Below, one piece after another: positions 39,258 to 48,179 of a stretch of DNA of 64,000 nt. Source of the stretch: an uncultured Desulfovibrio sp. GTDB lineage: Bacteria > Desulfobacterota > Desulfovibrionia > Desulfovibrionales > Desulfovibrionaceae. Every line of letters begins with the position of its first letter. Positions within the stretch are counted from its first letter, which is position 1. A model generated the notes under the pieces. The model did not search any database. It was not told the origin of the DNA and saw only the letters and a program-made list of their open reading frames with translations. The DNA is taken from contig NZ_CALUWO010000009.1 of NCBI RefSeq assembly GCF_944324505.1, forward strand, positions 1-64,000, given 5' to 3'. The translations under genes and the position numbers were made by a program.

Positions 39258-41300
39258 ATGAAAGATATCCGCAATATCGGCATCATTGCCCACATTGATG
39301 CGGGCAAGACCACCCTTTCGGAACGCATGCTCTTCTACAGCCACAAGATTCACCGGCTGGGCGAGGTCCACGAGGGCACGGCCACCATGGATTATCTGCC
39401 CGAGGAGCAGGAGCGCGGCATTACCATCACCTCGGCCTGTACCTCCTGCCAGTGGAACGGCCACACCATCAATCTCATCGATACGCCCGGCCATGTGGAT
39501 TTCACCATCGAGGTGGAACGCTGCCTGCGCGTGCTGGACGGCGCCGTGGGGGTGTTCTGCGCTGTGGCCGGTGTGGAGCCGCAGTCCGAAACGGTCTGGC
39601 GCCAGTCGGAACATTTCGGGGTCCCCAAGCTGGCCTTCATCAACAAGATAGACCGGCTGGGCGCGGACTTCGAGGCCGTTCTGGACGCCATGCGCCAGCG
39701 CCTGGGCGCCAACCCCCTGCCGCTGACCGTGCCCCTGGGACAGGGCGAAGCCTTCCGGGGGCTGGTGGACCTGCTGCACGAAGAAGCGCTCACCTTTGCG
39801 CAGGAAGACCAGGGGCGCACCATCACCCGCCTTCCCGTGGCGGACGCCGGCGAGGAGGCCCTGGCCCTGTGCGGGCGCTGGCGGGAATTCCTGCTGGAAA
39901 AGCTGGCCGAGGCTGACGATGCCTTTCTGGAGTGTTACCTGGGGGGACAGCCCACGGTGGACGAGGCCATGCAGGCCCTGCGCCGTGCCACCCTGGCACG
40001 TGCCGTTACGCCGGTTTTCTGCGGGTCGGCCCTGCGCAACAGCGGTGTGCAGCCCCTGCTGGACGGGGTATGCGCCCTGCTGCCGTCGCCGCAGGATGTT
40101 CCCGCTCCCCTGGGTCGGAATGCCGACGGCAAGGACGTTCCCATCCCGGCCGATGCGGCGGCGCCGCTGGCTGCCCTGGTGTTCAAGGTCCTCATGGAAA
40201 ACGGCCGCAAGCTCTGCTTCCTGCGCCTCTATGCCGGAACCCTGCACGAGGGCGACAGCCTGTGCAATGTCAATGCAGGGTGCGAAGACCGGGTGGGACG
40301 CATCTACCGCATGCACGCCGATCGCCGCGAACAGCTGGAAAGCGCCTGTGCCGGCGATATCGTCAGCGTTATCGGCCTGCGTTCGGCCCATACGGGCGAA
40401 ACCTTCACGTCCCGCCAGCGCCGGATCAGGCTGGAAACCATACACAATTCCGCACCGGTCATTACCCTGGCCCTGGAGCCGCGCAATGCCGACGAGGGCA
40501 AGCTGCTGGACGAGGCCCTGGAACGCTATGCCGCCGAAGACCCCACCCTCCTGGTGAAGCAGGACGAGGAATCCGGCTGCCGCATGGTGTCCGGCATGGG
40601 AGAGCTGCATCTGGATGTGCTGCTGGAGCGCATGCGCCGCGAATACGGCATCAGTCCCCGGGCGGGACATCCGCAGGTCATCCTGCGCGAGACCATACGC
40701 CGGCAGGGACAGGCCGATGTGTGCTTTGAACGGGACCTGGGCAAGGAACATCATCAGGGACATGTGCGCCTCAGCGTCTCGCCGCGCCAGCGTGGAGCGG
40801 GCAACCTGGTTCGCGTGGGCGACTTTCTGCCGCAGGATCATCAGGAAGCGGCCCGCCTGCTGCCCCGCGTTCTGCTGGAAGCGGCCCTTTCCGGAGTGAA
40901 CGATGCCCTGCAAAGTGGCGAGCGCACCGGCTATCCGCTGGAAGATGTGGAGGTCTGCCTTGATCTGGTGGAGCGGACCGAAGGGCTGACCACCGTACCC
41001 GGTACCCACATGGCCGCCGGCCAGGCCCTGCGCGAGGCCGTGGCCGCTGCCTCACCCGTGACGCTTGAACCCATCATGAAGGTGGAAATCAGCGTGCCCG
41101 ACGACTTCCTGGGGGCAGCCATCAGCCTGCTGGGCACCTGTGGCGGCAAGGTGGACGATCTGCGCGACCAGGCCGGACGCAAGGTGATTCAGGCCACGGC
41201 CCCCCTGCGCAAGCTCTTCGGCTTTTCCACCCAGCTGCGCTCGGCAACCCAGGGACGTGCCGGCCTCATGCTGTCCTTTGACCGCTTTGACCTGCCCTAA
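39258..41300 (+). CDS. fusA: Elongation factor G-like GTPase
   Basis: Ribosomal translocase family, 680 aa. G1 AHIDAGKTT (11-19), switch region ERGITITSA, G3 DTPGHVDF, G4 NKID. Domains II-V follow, with SGMGELHLDVLLERM and the C-terminal GTCGGKV region. ATG 39258 is favoured over GTG 39243 by GGAG 9 nt upstream. It is not in a str operon (no rpsL/rpsG/tuf nearby), so it is probably a second EF-G paralogue (EF-G2 type), whose role may be in recycling or specialised translocation. That is inference. Confidence 0.9.
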   Translation: MKDIRNIGIIAHIDAGKTTLSERMLFYSHKIHRLGEVHEGTATMDYLPEEQERGITITSACTSCQWNGHTINLIDTPGHVDFTIEVERCLRVLDGAVGVFCAVAGVEPQSETVWRQSEHFGVPKLAFINKIDRLGADFEAVLDAMRQRLGANPLPLTVPLGQGEAFRGLVDLLHEEALTFAQEDQGRTITRLPVADAGEEALALCGRWREFLLEKLAEADDAFLECYLGGQPTVDEAMQALRRATLARAVTPVFCGSALRNSGVQPLLDGVCALLPSPQDVPAPLGRNADGKDVPIPADAAAPLAALVFKVLMENGRKLCFLRLYAGTLHEGDSLCNVNAGCEDRVGRIYRMHADRREQLESACAGDIVSVIGLRSAHTGETFTSRQRRIRLETIHNSAPVITLALEPRNADEGKLLDEALERYAAEDPTLLVKQDEESGCRMVSGMGELHLDVLLERMRREYGISPRAGHPQVILRETIRRQGQADVCFERDLGKEHHQGHVRLSVSPRQRGAGNLVRVGDFLPQDHQEAARLLPRVLLEAALSGVNDALQSGERTGYPLEDVEVCLDLVERTEGLTTVPGTHMAAGQALREAVAAASPVTLEPIMKVEISVPDDFLGAAISLLGTCGGKVDDLRDQAGRKVIQATAPLRKLFGFSTQLRSATQGRAGLMLSFDRFDLP

Positions 41301-41324
41301 GCATCCGCCGGTGGCCTCACTGTC

Positions 41325-42137
41325 ATGAACGCGCATACCCCCCGCCCGGCTGCCAAGAAAAGTCTGGGACAGCACTTTCTGAAGCACGAGCACATCTGCC
41401 GGCGCATTGCCGAGCTGGTGCTGCCGCAGCCCCAGGACCGGCTGCTGGAAATCGGCCCCGGCCCCGGCGCCCTGACCCGGGCGCTGGAAGAGCAGCCGCA
41501 CAGCCGCCTGCTGCTGCTGGAAAAGGACCGCTACTGGGCCGTGGAGCGGCAGCGCCTGGCCGGTCCGCATACGCAAGCCGTGCTGATGGATGCCCTCCGC
41601 TTTCCGTGGTTTCGCATTTCACCAGCCAATCCGTGGAAGATTGCCGGCAATCTGCCCTATAATGTTGCCTCTCCCATGCTCTGGGACATGGTGGCGCAGG
41701 CCCGGGGCATGGTGCGCGGTGTCTTCATGGTGCAGAAGGAGGTAGGCCAGCGCCTGGCTGCACAGCCTGGTTCGGGACAGTACGGGGCGCTTTCCGTGTG
41801 GGTGCAGAGTTTTGTGCAGCCGCGTCTGGAATTTGTGGTGGGGCCGGGGGCCTTCAGCCCGCCTCCCAAGGTGGATTCGGCCGTGCTTTCCTTTATGCCC
41901 CAGGACGACGCAGCGCGGCCCGTTCACACGGCACATCTGTCCCGCCTGCTCAAGCTGTGCTTTCAGCAGCGCCGCAAGCAGCTGGGCGGCATTGTTCGCC
42001 GCTGCGGCCAGCCGGCGCTGGAAGCAGCCCTGGAAGACAGCGGCATCGGCCCGTCCCTGCGGCCGGAACAGCTTGCCGTGACTGATTTTCACCGCCTGGC
42101 CAGTCTGTGGGCCTGCCAGGAACAGCCCCGAATGTGA
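41325..42137 (+). CDS. rsmA: 16S rRNA adenine dimethyltransferase RsmA (KsgA)
   Basis: SAM-dependent dimethylation of two adjacent adenines (A1518/A1519 in E. coli) in the 3' end of 16S rRNA. 270 aa. Motifs: KKSLGQHFLKHEHICRRI; the SAM loop LEIGPGPGALTRALEE; the catalytic NLPY in AGNLPYNVASPM; FSPPPKVDSAVLSF. It sits 24 nt after the EF-G-like gene, and the two probably form one transcript. Confidence 0.95.
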   Translation: MNAHTPRPAAKKSLGQHFLKHEHICRRIAELVLPQPQDRLLEIGPGPGALTRALEEQPHSRLLLLEKDRYWAVERQRLAGPHTQAVLMDALRFPWFRISPANPWKIAGNLPYNVASPMLWDMVAQARGMVRGVFMVQKEVGQRLAAQPGSGQYGALSVWVQSFVQPRLEFVVGPGAFSPPPKVDSAVLSFMPQDDAARPVHTAHLSRLLKLCFQQRRKQLGGIVRRCGQPALEAALEDSGIGPSLRPEQLAVTDFHRLASLWACQEQPRM

Positions 42138-42225
42138 CAAGCGCGCCACACCTGTTTCCCCACCCTGTACCCGGAAAAGGCACGGGATTCCAGGGGGAAG
42201 GCGTGCGCGCCGGGAGGAAGAAGAG

Positions 42226-42513
42226 ATGACAAAAGCCGAATTTGTGGAAACCATTGCCGTTCGCGCCAATCTTACCAAGGCTGCCGCGGAACGCGTGCTC
42301 AATGCCTTTTTGCACACTGTGCAGGAAAGCCTTGTGGAAGAATCGCACCTTACGCTCACCGGCTTCGGTACCTTCAGCATTGAAAACCGCAAGGCCCGTC
42401 AGGGGCGCAATCCGCAGACCGGCCAGCCGCTGGTCATTCCGGCCGGCAAGCAGATACGCCTGACGGCCGGCAAGCTGCTCCGGGAAAGCCTGCGCAGCAG
42501 GAACGACGCCTAG
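42226..42513 (+). CDS. hup: HU-family DNA-binding protein
   Basis: 95 aa nucleoid protein that bends DNA non-specifically as a dimer. The family core is plain: MTKAEFVETIAVRANLTKAAA, LTGFGTFSIENRKARQGRNPQTGQ (the beta-arm signature with its proline-containing tip), then KLLRESL. It could also be called IHF-like; the arm sequence fits HU better. A GGGAGGAAG box lies before ATG 42226. Confidence 0.93.
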   Translation: MTKAEFVETIAVRANLTKAAAERVLNAFLHTVQESLVEESHLTLTGFGTFSIENRKARQGRNPQTGQPLVIPAGKQIRLTAGKLLRESLRSRNDA

Positions 42514-42544
42514 ACACGGCGAAAAAAAATTTTTGGCGGTCAGC

Positions 42545-42562
42545 AAAAAGCGCTTGCTTTTT
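42545..42562 (+). terminator. Weak AT-rich hairpin after hup
   Basis: AAAAAGC (42545-42551) pairs with GCTTTTT (42556-42562) around GCTT; the stem's own T-run acts as the U-tract. A possible -35/-10 pair for rpsU (TTGCTT, 17 nt, TAAAAG, 42554-42582) overlaps it, so read-through is possible. Confidence 0.4.
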
Positions 42563-42604
42563 CCCTTGACCTGCCATAAAAGAACTCTTCCGTGTAAACA
42601 CGGC

Positions 42605-42618
42605 GGCAGATATCTGCC
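42605..42618 (+). other. Perfect 14-bp palindrome in the rpsU leader
   Basis: GGCAGATATCTGCC is its own complement and lies about 50 nt before the rpsU start. It could be an operator or an mRNA dimer/hairpin element; no function is known to me. Confidence 0.35.
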
Positions 42619-42651
42619 ACACGCCCGGCCACGGCCGGAGCCCTGAAAAAA

Positions 42652-42669
42652 AAGGGGGTGATGACTGTG
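42652..42669 (+). promoter_or_regulatory. Extended Shine-Dalgarno that decides the rpsU start
   Basis: AAGGGGGTGAT at 42652-42662 is nearly the full anti-16S complement (AAGGAGGTGAT) and covers the ATG at 42661. A start at 42661 or 42658 would lie inside the ribosome site. GTG 42667 is 8 nt after the G-run, and the product then begins PGVFLNEDD after the initiator. Confidence 0.75.
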
Positions 42670-42870
42670 CCCGGAGTGTTCCTCAACGAAGACGATTACA
42701 ATTTCGATATCGCGCTGCGCCGCTTCAAGAAGCAGGTGGAAAAGGCCGGTGTGCTGTCCGAAATGAAGAAGCGTCAGCACTACGAAAAGCCCAGCGTGAT
42801 GCGCAAGAAGAAGAAGGCCGCTGCCCGTAAGCGCCTGATGAAGAAAATGCGCAAGATGAACGCGGCGTAA
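42667..42870 (+). CDS. rpsU: 30S ribosomal protein S21
   Basis: 67 aa from GTG 42667, very basic. [18 protein letters not shown] is the S21 core; [18 protein letters not shown] is the basic tail. S21 sits near the anti-Shine-Dalgarno end of 16S rRNA and helps initiation. It heads the group rpsU, yqeY, mutS2, dnaG, rpoD, the macromolecular-synthesis arrangement. The strong ribosome site suggests high translation. Confidence 0.95.
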   Translation: MPGVFLNEDDYNFDIALRRFKKQVEKAGVLSEMKKRQHYEKPSVMRKKKKAAARKRLMKKMRKMNAA

Positions 42871-42877
42871 TGTCGTC

Positions 42878-42900
42878 TTCACGTCCCCACGGGGCGTGAA
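42878..42900 (+). other. Imperfect hairpin between rpsU and yqeY
   Basis: TTCACG-T-CCCC (42878-42888) pairs with GGGG-CGTGAA (42891-42900) with one bulged T and an AC turn. There is no T-run. A partial terminator here would explain more S21 than YqeY, as in E. coli rpsU-dnaG, but that is inference. Confidence 0.4.
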
Positions 42901-42994
42901 CAACGCTGTCCGTATGCGGGGGGCCTGGAAAGGGCTTCCCGCTTTTCCGTTTTTACGGGAGTGCCGCGCGCCTCCCCTTCACGAGGTTACGTGC

Positions 42995-43453
42995 ATGAGT
43001 CTGTTTGAACAGATCGACAAGGATTACGTGCAGGCCTACAAGGCCAAGGATGCCGTGCGCGTGGGCGTGCTGCGCCTGCTCAAGACGGCGGTCAAGAACC
43101 GTCTGGTGGACCTGCGCCGGCCCGGGGGAACCCTGTCCGACGAGGAAATGCTGGATGTCATCATCAAGGAAGGCAAGCAGCGTCAGGACTCCATCGAGCA
43201 GTACACGGCTGCCGGCCGGACCGACCTGGCTGACAAGGAAGCCGCGGAACTGGCCATCATCCAGGACTATCTGCCCAAGGCCCTCAGCCCCGAGGAACTG
43301 AGCCAGCTCATCGACACCACCATCAGCGCGGTGGGCGCCACCACCCCCCGCGACATGGGCAAGGTCATTTCCGCCATCATGGCCACCCACAAGGGCCGTG
43401 TGGACGGCAAGGCCCTGTCCGAAGCCGTCAAGGCCCGGCTCGCCGCCCGCTGA
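42995..43453 (+). CDS. yqeY: GatB/YqeY domain protein
   Basis: 152 aa. The family resembles the C-terminal tRNA-binding domain of GatB: DYVQAYKAKDAVRVGVLRLLKTAVKNR, then KQRQDSIEQYTAAGRTDLADKE and QDYLPKALSPEEL and the end DMGKVISAIMATHKGRVDGK. Its molecular role is not firmly established. It is commonly next to rpsU and dnaG, as here. GAGG precedes ATG 42995. A strong terminator follows. Confidence 0.93.
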   Translation: MSLFEQIDKDYVQAYKAKDAVRVGVLRLLKTAVKNRLVDLRRPGGTLSDEEMLDVIIKEGKQRQDSIEQYTAAGRTDLADKEAAELAIIQDYLPKALSPEELSQLIDTTISAVGATTPRDMGKVISAIMATHKGRVDGKALSEAVKARLAAR

Positions 43454-43459
43454 TCACAG

Positions 43460-43483
43460 GGCCGCGCTTCGGCGCGGCCTTTT
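43460..43483 (+). terminator. Intrinsic terminator of rpsU-yqeY
   Basis: GGCCGCGC (43460-43467) pairs with GCGCGGCC (43472-43479) around TTCG, followed by TTTT. It is 7 nt after the yqeY stop and separates it from mutS2. Confidence 0.82.
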
Positions 43484-43579
43484 CCCGCTATCGGCTGCGG
43501 GCCGCCCCTGTCCGTCCCGCTGTGCCGGCACGTCCGGCCGCTCCCGCTTCACCCTGACCCGGCGTCACGCCACTCTGCC

Positions 43580-45973
43580 ATGATTCACGCGCGAACCCTT
43601 GCCGCTCTGGAATTTGATGCCATCACCGCCCATCTGGCAGCGCACTGCTGTTCCGGCGTAGGCCGCCAACGTGCCCTGAGCATCCGCCCCCTGCCCCATG
43701 CGCAGGCTGTTACCGACGCAGCCCGCCTGTTTGAGGAGTCCCGCATCTGGGCCGCCCGCCCCCTGGGCGACGGCGGCTTCAGCCTGACCTCCTTTCCCGA
43801 CGTGAGCGGACTGCTCCGGGCCGTGGAACGCCCCCACGCCCAGCCGGATACCGATGCCTTCTGGGCCTTGCGCGAGGTGCTGCGGCTGGCCCAGGCAGCC
43901 GTGCAGTCCATTGCCGTTGACGAGGCGGAGCGCCAGTGGCCGCATCTGCTGGCCTTTGCCCAGGCAAGCCCCCTGCCCGTGCAGCTGACGGCAGCCCTCA
44001 ACCGCTGCCTGTCCGATGACGGTTTCATCCGTGATGAAAGCTCGCCCGAGCTGCATCAGGTGCGCTCCGAACTGCGCCGCCTGCATCAGAGCTGCATGCG
44101 CAAGGTCAAGGACTATGCCGTGCAGTACAATATGCTGGCCTATCTGCAGGACGAGTTCATGACCCTTTCGTCCGACCGCTATGTGCTGCCGCTCAAGGCC
44201 AATTTCAAGGGACGCATGCAGGGCATCATTCACGACTGGTCGCAGACCGGCGAAACCTGCTATTTCGAACCCATGTTCCTGGTGGAAATCAATAACCGCC
44301 TGCAGGAACTCAAGCGTGAGGAACGCGAGGAAGAGCAGAAGATTCTGGCCTATCTGCGCTCGCTGCTGCTGGCCGAGCTGCCCAATGCCCGTGCCGCCCT
44401 GGATCTGCTGGCCGGGCTGGACCTGCTCCAGGCCAAGCGCCGCCTGGCCGAATCCTTTGACGGCCGCTGCGTGCCCCTGACCCCGGCGGAAGAAGGCATC
44501 TGCCTGCGGGAAGCGCGCCATCCCCTGCTTCTGCTGGGGCGCCCGGACGATGCGCCCGCCAGCGAGCGCAGCCGGCAGGCCGACAAGGATGCGGCACGGC
44601 AGCGTGTGCGGCCGCTGGACATCATTCTGCGGCCCGGCGAGCACGCCCTGATCATCACCGGCGGCAATGCCGGCGGCAAGACCGTCTGCCTCAAGACCCT
44701 GGGACTCATGGTGGCCATGACCCTCAGCGGCCTGCCCGTGCCGGCCGGCCCCGGCTCGCACCTGCCGTGGTTCTCGCGCGTGGACGCCTTCATCGGTGAC
44801 GAACAGAGCCTGGCGGACAATGTTTCCACCTTCACGGCCCAGATTCAGCATCTCGGCAAGGCGTGGAAGCACCTTGACGCCCAGGGTCTAGTACTGCTGG
44901 ATGAATTCGGCGCCGGCACCGATCCTGCCCAGGGGGCGGCGCTGGCGCAGGCGGTTCTGGACGAGCTGCTGGCCAAGCAGACCTATGTGCTGGCCGCCAC
45001 CCACTTCCCGGCACTCAAAAGCTATGCCCTGACCCGAGAGGGCGCACGGGCCGCCTCTGTACTTTTTGATCCCCAGAGCAAGAAGCCCCTCTTCCGCCTG
45101 GCCTACGATCAGGTGGGGGCCAGTCAGGCCCTGGACGTGGCCCGCGAACACGGCCTGCCGGAAGCCATTCTGCGCCGGGCGGAACAGTACCTGCTTCAGG
45201 ACGGGCAGGAGACCGGCCAGGTGCTCAACCGTCTCAACGCCCTGGCGGCCCAGCGCGAGGAAGAACTGCGCGATCTCAAAAAAGCCCAGGACAAGGCCCG
45301 CCGCGACGCGGAACAGGCTAAGGAGAAGTGGGAAAAGGAACGCCGGCGTCTGCATGACGAAGTGCGCGCCCAGGCTCAGGAACTCATGCGCGCCTGGAAG
45401 GAGGGACGTGCCACGCAGAAGCAGGCTCTGCGGGAAATGTCGCGCCTGCGTGCCTCGCTGGCCACGCCCCCCCAGTCCGAGGAAGATGCCGCTGCCCAGC
45501 CTGCGGCAACGGATTTTCGCGTGGGGCAGGAGGTCCTGCACACGGCCTTCAACAAGCGCGGGCGCATTACGGATATTGATCAGCGCCGCAACCGCCTGCG
45601 TCTTGACCTCAACGGTGTGAGCCTCTGGGCCGCCATGAAGGATGTGCGCCTGCCGGTCAGTGCCGCCCGCCCGGCGGCTCCCTCGGCCGTGGGCATGGCC
45701 GTGCGTGCTCAGAGCGCTGCCGACGATGCCCCTGCCCTCAAGCTGGACCTGCGCGGCATGCGCGCCGATCAGGCTCTTGCCGAAGTGGAACGCTTTCTGG
45801 ACAAGGCCCTGCTGGCCGGTTTTCACGAGCTGGAAATCGTGCACGGCAGGGGCACTGGCGCCCTGCGTCGGCAGATACATGACTTTCTGCGCAGCTTCCC
45901 GGCTGTGGCCAGCTTTGCCACAGCGCCGGAAGACCGTGGCGGCGACGGCATGACCATTGTGGAGCTGCGCTAG
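43580..45973 (+). CDS. mutS2: Endonuclease MutS2
   Basis: 797 aa ATPase with a Smr nuclease domain; acts in suppression of recombination or rescue of collided ribosomes depending on species, not in classical mismatch repair. The N-terminal MutS core includes YFEPMFLVEINNRLQELKREE. Walker A is TGGNAGGKTVCLKT (the usual GPN is GGN here), Walker B is LVLLDEFGAGTDP, and ATHFPALK follows. A long charged coiled coil (about 540-640) precedes the C-terminal Smr domain with KLDLRGMRADQAL and EIVHGRGTGALR. ATG 43580 was chosen by family length. Confidence 0.95.
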   Translation: MIHARTLAALEFDAITAHLAAHCCSGVGRQRALSIRPLPHAQAVTDAARLFEESRIWAARPLGDGGFSLTSFPDVSGLLRAVERPHAQPDTDAFWALREVLRLAQAAVQSIAVDEAERQWPHLLAFAQASPLPVQLTAALNRCLSDDGFIRDESSPELHQVRSELRRLHQSCMRKVKDYAVQYNMLAYLQDEFMTLSSDRYVLPLKANFKGRMQGIIHDWSQTGETCYFEPMFLVEINNRLQELKREEREEEQKILAYLRSLLLAELPNARAALDLLAGLDLLQAKRRLAESFDGRCVPLTPAEEGICLREARHPLLLLGRPDDAPASERSRQADKDAARQRVRPLDIILRPGEHALIITGGNAGGKTVCLKTLGLMVAMTLSGLPVPAGPGSHLPWFSRVDAFIGDEQSLADNVSTFTAQIQHLGKAWKHLDAQGLVLLDEFGAGTDPAQGAALAQAVLDELLAKQTYVLAATHFPALKSYALTREGARAASVLFDPQSKKPLFRLAYDQVGASQALDVAREHGLPEAILRRAEQYLLQDGQETGQVLNRLNALAAQREEELRDLKKAQDKARRDAEQAKEKWEKERRRLHDEVRAQAQELMRAWKEGRATQKQALREMSRLRASLATPPQSEEDAAAQPAATDFRVGQEVLHTAFNKRGRITDIDQRRNRLRLDLNGVSLWAAMKDVRLPVSAARPAAPSAVGMAVRAQSAADDAPALKLDLRGMRADQALAEVERFLDKALLAGFHELEIVHGRGTGALRRQIHDFLRSFPAVASFATAPEDRGGDGMTIVELR

Positions 45974-46189
45974 GAGGGATGCCGCCCGCGTGCCCGCCGC
46001 CACATCCGGCCCCTGTGCGCGGCAATGTCGTGCAGGGGGAAATGCCGGCGCGGCGGCAGGCCCGGGCAAGCGGCCGCCCTTCCCCTGTTGCAGACAGCAA
46101 AAACCATGCAACGGCATGTTCCCTGCCCTTGTACCGGGGCTGTGCGGCATACGGCACGGAAGAAAAACGGGATTTTTTCGCAAAGAGAC

Positions 46190-46217
46190 TTCACAAGCAC
46201 GCCACGCGCCCTATTAT
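46190..46217 (+). promoter_or_regulatory. Candidate sigma-70 promoter of dnaG
   Basis: TTCACA (46190-46195), 16-nt spacer, TATTAT (46212-46217), each one mismatch from consensus. It lies in the 292-bp mutS2-dnaG gap; the start would be near 46224, 42 nt before the dnaG ATG. Confidence 0.55.
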
Positions 46218-46265
46218 GAAAAACAGAGGCACGCTGTACGTGCCCAATGCCGGGGAGGCGGAAGC

Positions 46266-48005
46266 ATGCAGTCGCGGGAGGCCATTCGCGCCATAAAAGA
46301 GCGCCTCAATATCGTGGACATTGTGCGCCGCTATGTGGAGCTGAAGCGCAATGGGCCGCGCTGGATTGCGCCCTGCCCCTTTCATCAGGAAACCAAGCCG
46401 TCCTTTTCGGTCAATGAGGAACAGGGCCTGTTTTACTGCTTCGGCTGTCAGGCTTCCGGTGATCTGCTTGACTTTTACGGCCGCATCAACGGCCTGGACT
46501 TTCGGGAAACCCTGGAACAGCTGGCCGCTGAAGCCGGGATTACCCTGGAGCATGGCCCGTCCGACGGCCGGCGGCAGCAGCAGGCACGGCAGGAGCGTTC
46601 GGCCCGGCAGCAGATGCTGCGCATGAACGAAATGGCTGCCAGTCACTTTGCCGCCACTCTGCGCGGACCGCAGGGGGAAGAGTGCCGGGCCTATGTGGCC
46701 CGGCGCGGCCTGTCGCCGGACATCGTGGAGCGCTTCGGCCTGGGCTGGGCGCCGCGGGAATGGCAGTCCCTGGCCGGTGTGCTGCACCGGGCCGGCTTCG
46801 CCGATGCCCTGGCCGTGGAAGCCGGCCTTCTGGGCCAGTCGGACAGGGGGCGGGCCTATGACCGCTTCCGGGGGCGGCTCATGTTTCCCATACGCAATCT
46901 CTCCAATCAGATCATTGCCTTTGGCGGGCGCATCATCGGCGATGAGGATGAGGCCAAATACATCAACAGCGCCGAAACGCCCCTGTATCACAAGGGGGAC
47001 AATCTCTACGGGCTGGCACAGGCCCGCAAGGGCATAACCACCTGCGGCCGGGCACTGCTCACCGAAGGCTATATGGATGTGCTGACCCTGCATCAGTTCG
47101 GCTACGACAATGCCGTGGGCGTGCTGGGAACAGCCCTGACGCCGGAACAGATCAAGCGGCTTTCCGGCTTTACCTCGCAGGTGGTGCTGCTGTTTGACGG
47201 AGACCGGGCCGGGCGCAAGGCGGCCTTGCGCTCCTGCGAAATGCTGCTGGCCCGCGGGCTGGCCTGCCAGGTGGTGCTCATGCCGGATGGCGAGGACATC
47301 GACAGCCTGCTGCGCACCCGGGGAACAGAGGCCTTCGAGGACCTGCTGCGCCGGGCACCTGACGGTCTGCGCTTCTGCGTGGATGTGCTGCGCGCCCTGG
47401 CCCCCCGGGAAACCGTGGAATGGGCACGAACCTTCCTGTCCCGCGTGGAAGTGCCGGAATTGCTCAGCCAGTATGCCTCGCGCCTGGCCACCCACCTCCA
47501 GCTTGCCGAAGACCTGCTGCGCCAGGGCATGACGGAACGACGCGGCCGGCCCGGCCCCGCTGCGGGACGCCCCGCGGATGCCGGTCTGGCACGCCAGAAC
47601 ATGCGCGATGTGCAGATCATGCTTTTTGCCGTGCGCTATCCCCACCGGCTGGAGGATCTGCGTGACATCGGGGCGGACCTTGCCCTGCAATCGCCGGAGG
47701 CCCGGGCCTTCTGGGATGTCATCGAGCAATGGGGCGCCGAGGAAGCCCCCTATCATATGACGGAACGGCAGCGACAATTCTGGTTTGCCCAGCGCGAAGG
47801 CCCTGCCGCCGCTCCGCTGGATTCGGGGGACCATGAATTCCAGTACCTCAAAAAAAATCTTGACGCCTACTATGCTTCAGCGCAAAAGTCCTCTGTTTCC
47901 GCGGCCTTACAGCACAATACGGGAACAGGTGACTTTTCTGCAGATTTGGAGTATCTTCGCGCGTTGCAGGATTCTCTGGAGAAATCACGCCATGATCAGA
48001 CATAG
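46266..48005 (+). CDS. dnaG: DNA primase
   Basis: Makes RNA primers at the replication fork with DnaB helicase. 579 aa from ATG 46266 (GGAGG upstream). The CHC2 zinc site is Cys37, His40, Cys58, Cys61. The primase core holds RFRGRLMFPIRN and IIAFGGRI, and TOPRIM has LLTEGYMDVL and LLFDGDRAGRKAA. The C-terminal helicase-binding part (about 430-579) is less conserved. It is followed by rpoD, 174 nt downstream. Confidence 0.96.
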   Translation: MQSREAIRAIKERLNIVDIVRRYVELKRNGPRWIAPCPFHQETKPSFSVNEEQGLFYCFGCQASGDLLDFYGRINGLDFRETLEQLAAEAGITLEHGPSDGRRQQQARQERSARQQMLRMNEMAASHFAATLRGPQGEECRAYVARRGLSPDIVERFGLGWAPREWQSLAGVLHRAGFADALAVEAGLLGQSDRGRAYDRFRGRLMFPIRNLSNQIIAFGGRIIGDEDEAKYINSAETPLYHKGDNLYGLAQARKGITTCGRALLTEGYMDVLTLHQFGYDNAVGVLGTALTPEQIKRLSGFTSQVVLLFDGDRAGRKAALRSCEMLLARGLACQVVLMPDGEDIDSLLRTRGTEAFEDLLRRAPDGLRFCVDVLRALAPRETVEWARTFLSRVEVPELLSQYASRLATHLQLAEDLLRQGMTERRGRPGPAAGRPADAGLARQNMRDVQIMLFAVRYPHRLEDLRDIGADLALQSPEARAFWDVIEQWGAEEAPYHMTERQRQFWFAQREGPAAAPLDSGDHEFQYLKKNLDAYYASAQKSSVSAALQHNTGTGDFSADLEYLRALQDSLEKSRHDQT

Positions 48006-48179
48006 CGCAGACCTGGCGGCAGAGGGCAGACGGGCAGGCTTGCCCCTGCTCGCGAGCGGCACGGGCAGCGACCGCTCCACCGGAAGTTCTCCGGCTAGGT
48101 ATGCCGCTCCTCTGCGACTTCCCGTGAGGGGCAGACAGGGCGCGCCCATGAGTGCTGCAGGAAAACAGGGAGAATCGGA

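Noticed and set aside
39048-41009. A 653-codon minus-strand frame opposite the EF-G-like gene
   Set aside because: Shadow frame; coding evidence is wholly on the plus strand (G1-G4 motifs).
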